DNA from: JAGNKE01 sp965230245
GTDB lineage: Bacteria; Pseudomonadota; Alphaproteobacteria; Micavibrionales; Micavibrionaceae
Assembly: GCA_965230245.1 (NCBI GenBank)
Contig: OZ246000.1
Location: 744,001 to 808,000 of the forward strand
Length of the DNA stretch: 64,000 nucleotides
Direction of reading: 5' to 3'
Every line of letters starts with the position of its first letter. The first letter of the stretch is position 1. This document shows, in pieces, positions 17,863 to 26,771 of the stretch. A program made the translations under genes and the position numbers. Under the pieces are notes generated by a model. The model did not search any database and had not been told where the DNA came from. It saw only the letters and a list, made by a program, of their open reading frames with translations.

Positions 17863-18573
17863 TTAACCCTGATTGTCTTTCACAACCTTGGCATTGAAAG
17901 ATTCAATCATAACACCGTGTTCGTTGATGACTTCACCTTCATCATTCGTCTTGCCTTCCAAGCCTTCGATACGACCAACTTGAACGGTAACATACATCGT
18001 CTGCGTTATAACGTCGTCTTCATCAGGGTAATCCTTTAAACCGGCTTCAATATACGTAACCATAACCTTGGCTTTATATAACCAGCGATAACGTCCCTCG
18101 ACAGCACCTTCATTCATAAGCAATGGAATCTCTGCCACGAAGGCACGGATATCATACTTGCCGGTTTTAAGGGTCTTCAGATAATTTTTATTTTTCAGGA
18201 ATGTGACATACTCCTTTTGAGCCGTCTGATCCAATATCAGTGCCTTTTCACGATATTGTGCTTGATAATTTGCAGCATTGTAAGACATCAGGTCGGGAAC
18301 AATTTGCTGAACCCAATCTGCAATATCGGCGCTGGGGCGGTGGCGAATATGAATAGGAGTTTCTTTTTTAATCACACCGTTTTCCGCAGGAGCCAAAACG
18401 ACGGCATCCGGATCGGCAAAAGGGGCTTGCAATGTCTCTGACGGATCAGGCCCTTGATCCTCTTTTAATGATGGAAAGAAAAATTCCCACCAGTTAGCGT
18501 GCGCAGGCTGTGGTGCCATACAAACCATGAAAATGGCAAAACAGAAGAATAAAGAAAAAGTTTTATTAAACAT
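17863..18573 (-). CDS. DotI/IcmL-like exported protein
   Basis: 236 residues. A signal peptide (FSLFFCFAIFMVCMAPQPAHA) is followed by a Pro/Asp-rich linker and a domain matching DotI/IcmL/TraM periplasmic domains: ADIADWVQQIVPDLMSYN, NYQAQYREKALILDQ, TFLKNKNYLKTL, then EGRYRWLYKAKVMVTYI and a final beta-rich VTVQVGRIEG. DotI is an inner-membrane part of type IVB secretion systems, but no other dot/icm gene is in the window and this copy has a cleavable signal rather than a long cytoplasmic tail. A solitary use is therefore likely. The start is ATG 18573; the ribosome site is weak. Confidence 0.6.
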   Translation of the reverse strand: MFNKTFSLFFCFAIFMVCMAPQPAHANWWEFFFPSLKEDQGPDPSETLQAPFADPDAVVLAPAENGVIKKETPIHIRHRPSADIADWVQQIVPDLMSYNAANYQAQYREKALILDQTAQKEYVTFLKNKNYLKTLKTGKYDIRAFVAEIPLLMNEGAVEGRYRWLYKAKVMVTYIEAGLKDYPDEDDVITQTMYVTVQVGRIEGLEGKTNDEGEVINEHGVMIESFNAKVVKDNQG

Positions 18574-18746
18574 TGTAATCAAAATCGCTTACTTTATGAC
18601 ACTGTACATAGAAACTATAATATATAATTTGAACATAATTTACGGCTAATTGTCCAGTGAAGACACTTACATAAAGGGCATTTAAGCTGTTTTATCCCGA
18701 AAATAAATGACTCGACTTTTAACGAATTTCAGCCAATTTTAGACGC

Positions 18747-20129
18747 ATGAGTGAGAAAGATAAATCTCTGGAAAAAAATACGCTTGGCGGTCGCATACGC
18801 CGCTATGGTCGTGTCTCGGGAACAATGGCAGGGCTGGCGGCAAAACTCGCTGGAGAAAAATATTTCGGCATAAAGATTGAACGTGAGGAACACGCGCAGA
18901 AACTGGTTGAATCTCTCGGAAACCTTAAGGGACCGCTGATGAAAGTCGGCCAGATTCTGGCCACCATTCCCGAAGCGTTACCGGCTGAATATGCGCAAAC
19001 CTTCCAGCAACTACAATCCAATGCACCGCCTATGGGCTGGCTATTTGTAAAACGCCGCATGAAATCAGAGCTTGGAGCCGACTGGCAAAAAAAATTCAAG
19101 TCTTTCGATCAGGAATCAGCCGCAGCCGCAAGCCTTGGGCAAGTACACAAAGCAGTAAGCCATGACGGCACTTTACTGGCCTGTAAACTCCAATACCCCG
19201 ACATGCAATCTGCCATTGATGCCGATCTGAACCAGCTACGCGTTATTTTTTCGATTTACGAGCGCTACGATAAAGCGATCCAGACGTCACACATCCATAA
19301 GGAACTGGCCGAACGCCTGAGGGAAGAGCTGGACTACGAACTGGAAGCAAAACACTGCAAGCTTTATCACCATATGCTTGAAAAAGAGCAGAATGTGCAT
19401 GTTCCTGAAATCTACGACGACCTTTCAACCTCCCGACTGCTCACGAGCAGTTGGCTGGATGGCGATAAAATCCTGAATTACACGGACGCAGATACGGAAA
19501 TTCGCAATACGATTGCAATGAACATGTTCCGCGCTTGGTATGTTCCGCTCTATGAATACGGTGTAATCCACGGCGATCCGCATCTCGGCAATTACACAAT
19601 CCGCGAAGACCATGCGGTAAACCTGCTTGATTTCGGATGCGTGCGCGTCTTTCCGGCTGATTTCGTCGGCGGGGTCATCGATCTCTATAATGCTTTGATG
19701 ACCGAGGACATGGATCTGGCCGTTCACGCCTATGAGACCTGGGGCTTTGAAAATCTGAGCAGAGAACAAATAGAAACCTTGAACATCTGGGCAAACTTCC
19801 TCTATGCCCCTGTGATGGAAGATAAGGTACGCCCTATCGGTGAAGTCTCGAACGGCGTCTACGGCCGCGAAACCGCGGAAATCGTTCACAAAAAACTCCG
19901 CGAGGTCGGCGGCGTAACTGTTCCCAGAGAATTCGTTTTCATGGATCGCGCAGCTCTGGGTCTGGGCTCGGTCTTCCTGCACCTCAAAGCCGAGATCAAT
20001 TGGTATCGTGTCTTCAACGAATTAATCGAAGGATTTGATAAGGAGGCCATGCGCAAAAAACAAACGCAGGCATTGGAAAAATTTGAAATTCCAAATCATC
20101 TGGAAGAAGAACAAAAATACGGAACGTAA
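18747..20129 (+). CDS. UbiB/ABC1 (AarF) family atypical kinase
   Basis: 460 residues of the ABC1/ADCK/UbiB protein-kinase-like family, linked to ubiquinone and lipid metabolism. Family features: the KxGQ helix (GPLMKVGQILATIPEALPAE), the Ala-rich loop SAAAASLGQVHKAV, the Lys strand LACKLQYP, the catalytic-loop VIHGDPHLGNYTI and the metal-binding LLDFGCVRVF. No C-terminal membrane helices are evident, unlike E. coli UbiB, so it is closer to the AarF/ADCK subgroup. Its stop lies 3 nt from that of the convergent 188-aa gene. Confidence 0.9.
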   Translation: MSEKDKSLEKNTLGGRIRRYGRVSGTMAGLAAKLAGEKYFGIKIEREEHAQKLVESLGNLKGPLMKVGQILATIPEALPAEYAQTFQQLQSNAPPMGWLFVKRRMKSELGADWQKKFKSFDQESAAAASLGQVHKAVSHDGTLLACKLQYPDMQSAIDADLNQLRVIFSIYERYDKAIQTSHIHKELAERLREELDYELEAKHCKLYHHMLEKEQNVHVPEIYDDLSTSRLLTSSWLDGDKILNYTDADTEIRNTIAMNMFRAWYVPLYEYGVIHGDPHLGNYTIREDHAVNLLDFGCVRVFPADFVGGVIDLYNALMTEDMDLAVHAYETWGFENLSREQIETLNIWANFLYAPVMEDKVRPIGEVSNGVYGRETAEIVHKKLREVGGVTVPREFVFMDRAALGLGSVFLHLKAEINWYRVFNELIEGFDKEAMRKKQTQALEKFEIPNHLEEEQKYGT

Positions 20130-20132
20130 AAA

Positions 20133-20699
20133 CTACAGACCTTCGGGATGGTCGGATAACCACTCAGGAAACGAAATTCTTAAAGAGTCTGCATCCTTCT
20201 TACTCGGCGCGATAATATCAATACCGCCATCGTAAGGCGCGAGAATATAACCGGTCTCTTTACATACCCACAAAATACCGCTCTCTTCATCATTCGCAAC
20301 ACGCCTGAAAATCGCATCATACTCGCGCGGACGCCATCTGCAATCCACTGTAAACGACGTAAAGACATCCTTGGAACCGTCATCCTCTCCATCCCAGTCA
20401 AAGGCAGGGGATAAAGCAAATTCACGCAAAGTAGGACTGTCCGGAATATCACCTTCTGATTTGGGAAAACTGACAACCATCCAGCATTCGGAACCGCCGC
20501 CGAAAATGCGCGTGCCCAAAACATTCACGCGATAAAGCGTTTTTTTCTCTTCAATTTCGGCCTCTGCATAACGCTTACCTTTCGGCAAGTTATAAAATCT
20601 GACCCACCTGTCTTTTACGTTTTCCCGCAAGACATGTCCAAGCGGCGAAGTGTCCCCGAAACTGCGCTGCCAAAACGTTTTGAAATCATCTGTTTTCAC
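20133..20699 (-). CDS. Unknown 188-aa cytoplasmic protein
   Basis: No firm family. A GTG start at 20699 is supported by GGAGAG 7 nt upstream. The beginning (FWQRSFGDTSPLGHVLRE, then WVRFYNLPKGKRYAE) recalls a group of small cytosolic proteins that occur singly in many genomes and are sometimes immunity-like; I cannot name it with confidence. The middle has FTSFTVDCRWRPREYDAIFR, the end DGGIDIIAPSKKDADSLR. Aromatic and acidic, no signal peptide or membrane helix. It converges on the UbiB-family gene with a 3-nt gap. Confidence 0.75.
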   Translation of the reverse strand: MKTDDFKTFWQRSFGDTSPLGHVLRENVKDRWVRFYNLPKGKRYAEAEIEEKKTLYRVNVLGTRIFGGGSECWMVVSFPKSEGDIPDSPTLREFALSPAFDWDGEDDGSKDVFTSFTVDCRWRPREYDAIFRRVANDEESGILWVCKETGYILAPYDGGIDIIAPSKKDADSLRISFPEWLSDHPEGL

Positions 20700-20873
20700 T
20701 AACTGCTCTCCGTAGACTATGATGACTTAGACATTTTATTTATCCTCTGAAAAGGCGCGTAAAATCTATAGGACAATCATCCTAAGAAATTCAAGGGAAG
20801 AAATAAATAATTTTGGAGTATTTCAAAGCCTCCAATCGTAATATAAATAAGCGCACAAGCGAAAGGTAAGCCA

Positions 20874-21740
20874 TTGAAAAAACAGACTGCAATTTTCGTT
20901 CTGACCGTAATGTACTTTCTGGCGGCATCGAGCATACAGGCCATGGCGGAGGAAGATAAAACGCCCTTTAACAATCCCTATGAACTGACCAGAAAAGCGA
21001 TCTACTGTCATTCATTGGATACATCCGCAGCACTTGAAAAAACCCAGAGCCAGAAATTTTGGGGAAAGCTAAGGGATATCGGATACTGGTGGTCGATCAT
21101 GTATGGCCGAAGCGTTGCGAACCTGAACACCATTTCGCAAGGCGCTAACCTAATGGACAGCAGCAACAAAGAGTTGCGTCAGAAATGCGAACAGGACCTT
21201 GAAAAACTTTTGGAAGAAATGCCAAAAATCGAAGAACATATTTTCCTGAAACAATGGCAACTGCGCCGCGGTTTCAATATCAAAAGACCACCCTCCCCTG
21301 CGCCATCGGATAACCAGAGAGCCATGGTTATGGAAGCCGCTTGGTGCACGATTGTCATGGAACAAGGGTTGGAAATTATAGACGACAATCCAGAATTCTA
21401 TCGCGCCGATTCCGGAACGGAAGAAAGCAAAAAAGCTATGGAAAAAAATAAGGCGGAATTTATGAAGCTGCAAAACTTCTGGCAAACCCGCCTGGATATT
21501 GTCATGCAAGGCTATGATGGCATGAAAGACCCAAAAAATTATTACACTAACCATTACAAAAGCGTACTCAAAGCTCTCAATCGCCCCGAAACACGCGAAG
21601 AAAACAACATGGTTGTCAAAACCTACATGCTCCAGCAAGAACCGATCTATTGCGGCATCAAAGCCAACCTGATCGCAAACCCGCCTGCTTCCGAAACGCA
21701 AGCACCTGAAACATCGAATGAAAATGCAACTGCAGAGTAA
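20874..21740 (+). CDS. Secreted alpha-helical protein of unknown function
   Basis: 288 residues with a Sec signal peptide (KKQTAIFVLTVMYFLAASS, then QAMAEE, so cleavage near residue 25). The mature part is charged and helical with scattered aromatics (KFWGKLRDIGYWWSIMYG) and four Cys that could form periplasmic disulfides. No family recognised. The start is TTG at 20874 with AAAGGT about 7 nt upstream; no in-frame ATG fits. Its last 23 nt overlap the flavoprotein gene, so the two are probably translationally linked. Confidence 0.75.
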   Translation: MKKQTAIFVLTVMYFLAASSIQAMAEEDKTPFNNPYELTRKAIYCHSLDTSAALEKTQSQKFWGKLRDIGYWWSIMYGRSVANLNTISQGANLMDSSNKELRQKCEQDLEKLLEEMPKIEEHIFLKQWQLRRGFNIKRPPSPAPSDNQRAMVMEAAWCTIVMEQGLEIIDDNPEFYRADSGTEESKKAMEKNKAEFMKLQNFWQTRLDIVMQGYDGMKDPKNYYTNHYKSVLKALNRPETREENNMVVKTYMLQQEPIYCGIKANLIANPPASETQAPETSNENATAE

Positions 21741-22911
21741 TTATGATGTCATCGTGATCGGTGCAGGCGCTGCCGGCTTGATGTGCGGCATTGAAGCCGG
21801 AAAACGCGGACGCAAAACCGTAATACTGGACCACGCCAAAAAAATCGGTGAGAAAATCCGCATCTCAGGCGGCGGACGATGTAATTTCACAAACCTGAAC
21901 ACATCACCACAAAACTTTCTGTCTCAAAACAAACATTTCTGTAAATCAGCCTTAAAGCAATACACACAAACCGACTTCATCCGTCTGGTTGAAAAACACG
22001 GTATCAAGTACCACGAAAAAACTCTCGGACAGCTTTTCTGCGATGACAGCGCCCAGCAAATAATCGACATGCTACTCAAAGAATGCAGTCAGGCCGGCGT
22101 ACAAGTCATAAAGGAAACGCCCGTCGAGCGTATAGCCAAAGCCGAAAACGGATTTCGCCTGAAAACACAAAACGGCATCATCAAATGCGAGTCACTTATC
22201 ATCGCAACAGGCGGCCTATCCATTCCCAAAATCGGTGCATCGGGTTTCGGCTATGACGTCGCAAAACAATTCGGCCACACAGTCATAGAGACCCGCGCCG
22301 CCCTCGTCCCGCTCGTCTTCGAAGATGACATGCGCGAATATTGCCGCGATCTATCGGGGCTGTCTGTCAATGCCACAGTCAAATACGGCAAAACCGAATT
22401 CTCCGAAGGACTTCTCTTTACCCATCGCGGTCTGAGCGGCCCCTCGATCCTGCAAATATCCTCTTATTGGAATGAAGGACAGGAAATCATGGTGAATTTG
22501 GCAAAGGGTCGAAATGCCTTGGAAGACCTAAAAACTGCAAAACAAAACTCACCGAAAATAGAAATCCAGAACGCTTTATCAGATGTGCTTCCCAAACGGC
22601 TTGCAAACGCCATCTGCAACAAATCACAGATAACAGGCCGAATAGCGGATCTCCCCGACAAAAAATTGCAGAGCCTTGCCGCTCAAACAAATCAATGGCG
22701 CGTTAAACCGTCTGGAACAGAAGGATATAAAACCGCAGAAGTCACCATCGGCGGGGTCAACACCGATGAACTATCCTCCAAAACTATGGAATCGAAACTC
22801 TGTTCCAATCTTTTTTTTATCGGAGAAGTCGTCGATGTCACAGGACACCTCGGCGGCTATAACTTCCAGTGGGCGTGGTCTTCCGGCTATGTCGCCGGTC
22901 AGAACGCATAA
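21718..22911 (+). CDS. HI0933-like NAD(P)/FAD-dependent oxidoreductase
   Basis: 397 residues of the HI0933/BaiN flavoprotein family. The FAD-binding N-terminus is complete: DVIVIGAGAAGLMCGIEAGK, then KKIGEKIRISGGGRCNFTN. The signature ATGGLSIPKIGASGFGYDVA follows in the middle, and the end has FFIGEVVDVTGHLGGYNFQW, where the family's second FAD contact lies. The reaction is not established for most members. It starts inside the previous gene (ATG 21718; ATG 21724 is also possible), 23-nt overlap. Confidence 0.9.
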   Translation: MKMQLQSNYDVIVIGAGAAGLMCGIEAGKRGRKTVILDHAKKIGEKIRISGGGRCNFTNLNTSPQNFLSQNKHFCKSALKQYTQTDFIRLVEKHGIKYHEKTLGQLFCDDSAQQIIDMLLKECSQAGVQVIKETPVERIAKAENGFRLKTQNGIIKCESLIIATGGLSIPKIGASGFGYDVAKQFGHTVIETRAALVPLVFEDDMREYCRDLSGLSVNATVKYGKTEFSEGLLFTHRGLSGPSILQISSYWNEGQEIMVNLAKGRNALEDLKTAKQNSPKIEIQNALSDVLPKRLANAICNKSQITGRIADLPDKKLQSLAAQTNQWRVKPSGTEGYKTAEVTIGGVNTDELSSKTMESKLCSNLFFIGEVVDVTGHLGGYNFQWAWSSGYVAGQNA

Positions 22912-23034
22912 CAAAACCAAATTTTCTTCATTTTTTTGCAATTTTTTTTGAACTCTTTGACGCACCAAGTGTTGAAACCTCATTGCCGTCTGCAAAACGG
23001 TACATTTCTAACAACGATATTGAGGTATTGAACA

Positions 23035-23355
23035 ATGAACTTGAAGAAAACAGCACTACTTTCTACGGCAGCCGTCCTGATGATGTCAGCTCCTGCTATC
23101 GCAAAAGACATGCAGGAAGACGCATCTGCAGCCCCCCTGAATTTTGCTGAACTCGACCTGAACAAAGACGGTGCAGTTTCAGAAGGTGAATTCCTGACAT
23201 TGACAAACATCGAAAACGCTCAGGAAGTATTCACGGCTACAGACGAAAACAGCGACGGCTCTTTAGATCAGATTGAGATCGACCGCTACAACCAGGCAAA
23301 TGCCGAAGGCCTTGAACCTGCAGCTGGTACACCTGAAGAAGCCCCTGCTCAATAA
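23035..23355 (+). CDS. Exported EF-hand protein
   Basis: 106 residues: a signal peptide (KKTALLSTAAVLMMSAPAIA) and two EF-hand loops, DLNKDGAVSEGEF and DENSDGSLDQIEI, each with acidic residues at the calcium-binding positions. The tail is Ala/Glu/Pro-rich. It is probably a periplasmic calcium-binding protein. GAGG lies about 10 nt before the ATG. A strong terminator follows, so it is expressed alone. Confidence 0.88.
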   Translation: MNLKKTALLSTAAVLMMSAPAIAKDMQEDASAAPLNFAELDLNKDGAVSEGEFLTLTNIENAQEVFTATDENSDGSLDQIEIDRYNQANAEGLEPAAGTPEEAPAQ

Positions 23356-23386
23356 TCAGATCCAAGAAGACTGATTATTCCAACGG

Positions 23387-23417
23387 CGCCTTCCTGTTCC
23401 CTCCAGGAAGGCGTTTC
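23387..23417 (+). terminator. Terminator after the EF-hand gene
   Basis: A 10-bp perfect stem (CGCCTTCCTG with CAGGAAGGCG), a 7-nt loop and TTTCTC. It sits between the EF-hand gene and the convergent antiporter gene. Confidence 0.8.
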
Positions 23418-23470
23418 TCATACCCGTAATGTTTAAAACTAGGTCAAAAAAGAAAAAATCAAAAAAGACC

Positions 23471-24634
23471 TTAAGCAGCCTCTCGTTCCATTTCTTCTTC
23501 GGTCGCATCCAATTTCATGTATTTCAGGCCTTGCGTATCGCAACCGTGATTGCGCAGGAAAATACTCGGAATGGCCGCACTGCTGATCACAACCAGCATA
23601 ATCACCGCAAACATCCCTTCATCGATCAAACCCTTCTCAAGTCCAACCGTGGCTGAAATAATCCCGAAACTCAGACGGAAATTAAAAATCTTGCCGCTAT
23701 ACGCAGCCAGCGGCTTTGCAAACTTGCGCGTTGGCAAATACGTTCCGATAAATTTCAAAGAGGTGGCCAGAACAAACAAGACAGCAAAAATCAACATGTA
23801 GTTGGGATTCAAATCGCCGAGATCAATTTTCGCACCGGACTGAAAGAAAAAGATCGGGGCAAAGAAACTAAACACCAATGCCATCAACTTGTGCTTCACC
23901 ACCTGATTTCGCTCGATAAACCGTGACATAAACACACCGATCGTAAACGCAATCAAAGCAGGATGCAGGCTGCCGATCTCCTCGGCCATAAAACTCATCC
24001 CGACAATAATCACCATCAAAAAACGAAGTTCCGGTTCGGACATGACATTGGAATAACGCTTAAACAGCCAGCGCGCGGAACGCGGAATAATGAACAGACA
24101 AACGACAAAAATACACGCAAAGATAAACGTGCCGAAACCGATCTCGCCCAGCACCACCGCCAATAAAACCATACTGATGATATCAACAATAGAGGCAGCG
24201 CCGAACAGGATTTGCCCCTCTTCCGTCGACAACAAACAATGTTCCTTCATCAGATGATAAACCAGCGCAAGTGAAGTCGTCGACAATCCGACACTAATCA
24301 ACGTACACGTCATCCAGTCCATACCCAACCAGAAATAAGTTGCCAGAAAAACGCCGCTAAACGGGAATAAAAACGAAAGAAGACCGATCGCCAAACTTGG
24401 CGCCCAAGTCTGTTTCAGCGCGCTTATGCGAATTTCGAAACCCGCCACGAACATCAAAGCCAAAACACCGATACCGGAAAGATAATGAAGCCAGTCCACC
24501 GCGTGCAGATCGGCAATAAAAATACCGAGAGTCATCCCTGCTACAACTTCGAGAACTGCACTGGAGACTTTAAGCTCATAAGAAATGATCGACGCCAGAA
24601 TAAGACACAATGCAACGGCAAGAGAAATTTCCAA
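23471..24634 (-). CDS. Cation/proton antiporter (CPA2, KefB/NapA type)
   Basis: 387 residues, about 12 membrane helices, with the fold of monovalent cation/proton antiporters. Characteristic pieces are VLALMFVAGFEIRISALK (discontinuous helix region), GLSTTSLALVYHLMKE and HPALIAFTIGVFMSRFIE. The C-terminus is short and charged (DATEEEMEREAA), without a regulatory TrkA-N domain, so it is a stand-alone exchanger. The start is TTG 24634, with AGGAG about 11 nt upstream. Ion (Na+ or K+) not inferable. Confidence 0.88.
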   Translation of the reverse strand: MEISLAVALCLILASIISYELKVSSAVLEVVAGMTLGIFIADLHAVDWLHYLSGIGVLALMFVAGFEIRISALKQTWAPSLAIGLLSFLFPFSGVFLATYFWLGMDWMTCTLISVGLSTTSLALVYHLMKEHCLLSTEEGQILFGAASIVDIISMVLLAVVLGEIGFGTFIFACIFVVCLFIIPRSARWLFKRYSNVMSEPELRFLMVIIVGMSFMAEEIGSLHPALIAFTIGVFMSRFIERNQVVKHKLMALVFSFFAPIFFFQSGAKIDLGDLNPNYMLIFAVLFVLATSLKFIGTYLPTRKFAKPLAAYSGKIFNFRLSFGIISATVGLEKGLIDEGMFAVIMLVVISSAAIPSIFLRNHGCDTQGLKYMKLDATEEEMEREAA

Positions 24635-24782
24635 AGCTTAAAATACTCCTATCTGGGATAAACAACGGCTGTTAGAAAACCATTTTTTTACCGCCAATGA
24701 AAGGAGTTTTTCGTAAAGAAATATCTTCCGTCCGATACCACGCTAATATAAATACTAAAGCCAGCACTCCACTTAAAGAACC

Positions 24783-25394
24783 TTACGGCGACGGATAATC
24801 TTCACCGTCTTCGGCCAGATCAATTCCGTAGGGACTAAGTCGCTCACCCAGTCCGTCACAAAAAAGCTCATACCCCGCCCGTATTTTTGCTTCATTAGTT
24901 AAGGGTCTGCCCGTCAACTCTTCAAGATAATGATCAATAAGATCAAGTGAAGCCTCACTCTCCTCTTCCTGCAAAAATGCCAAGCCCGGGCCGACGGCTT
25001 TAGGCTGTTTTTCGAGAACATCCGAAACGACATACATAACCTTATCCGCCTCATCCCCTCTTATGTGCGGGCGCAAGGCATCAAAGCCTTCCTGTGCATG
25101 TTCGGGGTGATCAATTATAATGCGTCCGATCCCGACAATAGCCGCCCGACTCCCGTTGCGGCTCAAAACATTAAGCCCTTGAGTGATATATTCAGGCTCG
25201 GGAAACTTTTCCAGCAAATCCCCGAGTGTGCGCGGAGCCGTATGATTTCTATTGCCGCCAAGGGCATCAATCCCTTCGGATATAAACTCGGGATGCGCTT
25301 CACACAGCAAACGGATAGAAGCAACGGCCCGATAACCGTTATTATGACCTAACAGGTAAATCCCCTCGGATATTTGGGACGGCCATCGGAAGCA
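24783..25394 (-). pseudogene. 5'-truncated HEAT-like repeat gene
   Basis: An open frame of about 203 codons built from repeats of 30-36 residues, each with an (I/A)xxG(I/L/F)xxL start: ISEGIYLLGHN, ISEGIDALGGN, ITQGLNVLSRN, AQEGFDALRPH, VGPGLAFLQEE, spaced by helices ending in HPE- or QPK-like turns. This is a HEAT/Armadillo-like solenoid. The frame stays open upstream of the TTG at 25310 to a TGA at 25395-25397, and the repeat pattern begins mid-unit at about 25376. No ATG is available, so the 5' part of the gene seems to have been lost at a breakpoint near 25380. Whether the remainder is translated is unknown. Confidence 0.6.
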
Positions 25395-25396
25395 TC

Positions 25397-25570
25397 ATGT
25401 GCTTTATTGCTCTTGAACACAATCCGCAAATGGAATACAGCATGAACCCAGAAGGGTTAATCGGGATTTTTTACTTTTGGACCGCAGCTGGATCGCTACC
25501 CTTCACCGTCATGGCAGTTTGCTTAGAATTGACAAGCTTCTTTATTAAGAAAAAAACTCAAACACTTTAA
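25397..25570 (+). CDS. Short membrane ORF or 3' gene fragment, 57 aa
   Basis: From ATG 25397 (GGAAG about 5 nt upstream) an open frame encodes a 57-residue protein with one or two hydrophobic segments (GLIGIFYFWTAAGSLPFTVM, then LELTSFFIKKK). The same frame is open further left into the truncated repeat gene. It could be the surviving 3' end of a membrane-protein gene joined here by the same event that cut the repeat gene. No family recognised. Confidence 0.35.
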   Translation: MCFIALEHNPQMEYSMNPEGLIGIFYFWTAAGSLPFTVMAVCLELTSFFIKKKTQTL

Positions 25571-25789
25571 AAAACCTTTGGGCTAAATCTATACTCCAAC
25601 TCCTGCTACCAGAATTTCTTATAAAATTAGGATAAGCCCATTCGGATTTGGCGGTCGATCCCAAGGATTATCATCCTCGTGCACAGATGCTGCTGGAATA
25701 AAAAGAAAAAGACATAACATAATTCTGCACATAAACAATCGTATTGGTTGTAATTAAAATGTGCAATGTATAGAAAAAATATCCGTAGC
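25571..25789. other. AT-rich gap with a possible gene remnant
   Basis: No intact gene. A 21-codon frame ending at 25701 (DLAVDPKDYHPRAQMLLE before TAA) looks protein-like and may be the last piece of a decayed gene; the rest is AT-rich. It leads into the first border repeat. Confidence 0.3.
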
Positions 25790-25880
25790 TCCGCCCAGAA
25801 TGATGAAACAGCTGTGATATAATGGAAATGGCACGCCTTGATAGACAAAGTACAAACCAATTATTTATTGTTTTATACTC
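25790..25880 (+). repeat. Border repeat copy 1 (oldest-looking)
   Basis: CCGCCCAG, 39 nt later TGGCACGCC, then CTTGATAGACAAAGTACAAA. It shares TGGC-C-CC, CTTGATAGACA, AAC-AATT and TTT-T-GTTTT with copy 2. It is the most changed copy relative to the tRNA end. Confidence 0.55.
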
Positions 25881-25947
25881 GTGGATAAGTTTAATAAACA
25901 AGAAGTCTAAATAAAAATTATATACTATCAAAACTGCCCTGAAATCT

Positions 25948-26598
25948 ATGCCTTATTTACTAGACCACACAATCTCTGCAGGAACAAAATATAGTCGTTG
26001 GACACAAAATAATAACTATGACTGGGATTATTTAATTACAGAGCCTGAATTAGCTCTAAGGTGGGGCTATGGTCGAACACTTAACGAGAAAACAAATAAA
26101 ACACATCACCATAAGTTGTTAACATCAGGACTACAAAATGGGCGGCTAGATACATGTAATCCCATAATGCTTTTTAGTAGAAACGCTTTTCTAATTAATA
26201 AGTATGTTAAAGACGTTATTGATGATTTTAACATTGGTCAAAGTGAAATATGGGAGATTGAGTTTACATGCCCTAAAGGTATTCCATCAGAAATCACTTG
26301 GTACGCAACCAATATAACTGAAGATTGTCTGACTTTTGACTGTGACAAAACTCCTACAAAAAAATACTCTACTTTTGGAAAAACTAAATATGAATATGAA
26401 ATAGATTTTCGGAAAGCAAAAAAGGAAGCTAATGGGCAAAAGCACTGCTTTTACCAAGATAGCTCTTTTTCAACTGAATTAGATATGTGGGTAGATGATA
26501 GGTTTCCTACTGGCACCTTTATTTCGGATGAACTTCATAGTGCCTTAAAAAAGAAAAAGATTACTTTTCCTATGTTTAAGCTCTTAACTAGTTTTTAA
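25948..26598 (+). CDS. Unknown 216-aa protein, possibly Imm11-like
   Basis: 216 residues, AT-rich codon use unlike the neighbours, no signal peptide. The C-terminal part, RFPTGTFISDELHSALKKKK followed by ITFPMFKLL, resembles the end of Imm11/DUF1629 immunity-type proteins, where a short helix after F(V/I)S(D/E)xL precedes a final strand. The N-terminal half (LDHTISAGTKYSRW, YDWDYLITEPELALRWGYGR) is unfamiliar. No toxin gene is adjacent. It lies alone between two border repeats, as a cargo gene would. The function call is weak; the reading frame is convincing. Confidence 0.7.
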   Translation: MPYLLDHTISAGTKYSRWTQNNNYDWDYLITEPELALRWGYGRTLNEKTNKTHHHKLLTSGLQNGRLDTCNPIMLFSRNAFLINKYVKDVIDDFNIGQSEIWEIEFTCPKGIPSEITWYATNITEDCLTFDCDKTPTKKYSTFGKTKYEYEIDFRKAKKEANGQKHCFYQDSSFSTELDMWVDDRFPTGTFISDELHSALKKKKITFPMFKLLTSF

Positions 26599-26618
26599 AT
26601 ATCAAAAGAAACTAAATT

Positions 26619-26722
26619 TGCGCCCAGATTAGAGTAATCTTTATGATAAAATAATACGGATATAAGAAAACTGGCGCACCTTGATAGACAGAGTTCGAAC
26701 AAATTGTTTTTAGTTTTTAAAG
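26619..26722 (+). repeat. Border repeat copy 2
   Basis: TGCGCCCAG, a small hairpin (AGATTA-GAG-TAATCT), TGATAAAATAATAC, then TGGCGCACC 53 nt from the start, followed by CTTGATAGACAGAGTTCGAAC. The left half matches copy 3, the right half matches copy 1. TGCGCCCAG and CTGGCGCA form an imperfect inverted pair. Confidence 0.6.
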
Positions 26723-26771
26723 AGTGGTCAGTAGCATTATGCAATCTCAAATTAGAATAGAGCTAAATAAT

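Noticed and set aside
25065..25352. 95-aa plus-strand ORF over the HEAT-repeat gene.
   Set aside because: The minus-strand repeat pattern is clear, so the overlapping frame is a shadow.
25790..26722. Integron attC sites or decayed tRNAs at the border repeats.
   Set aside because: No GTTRRRY/RYYYAAC pair for attC. In copy 2 TTCGAA lies 5 nt too far from the CCA-like end for a tRNA T-arm, and copy 1 lacks TTCGAA.
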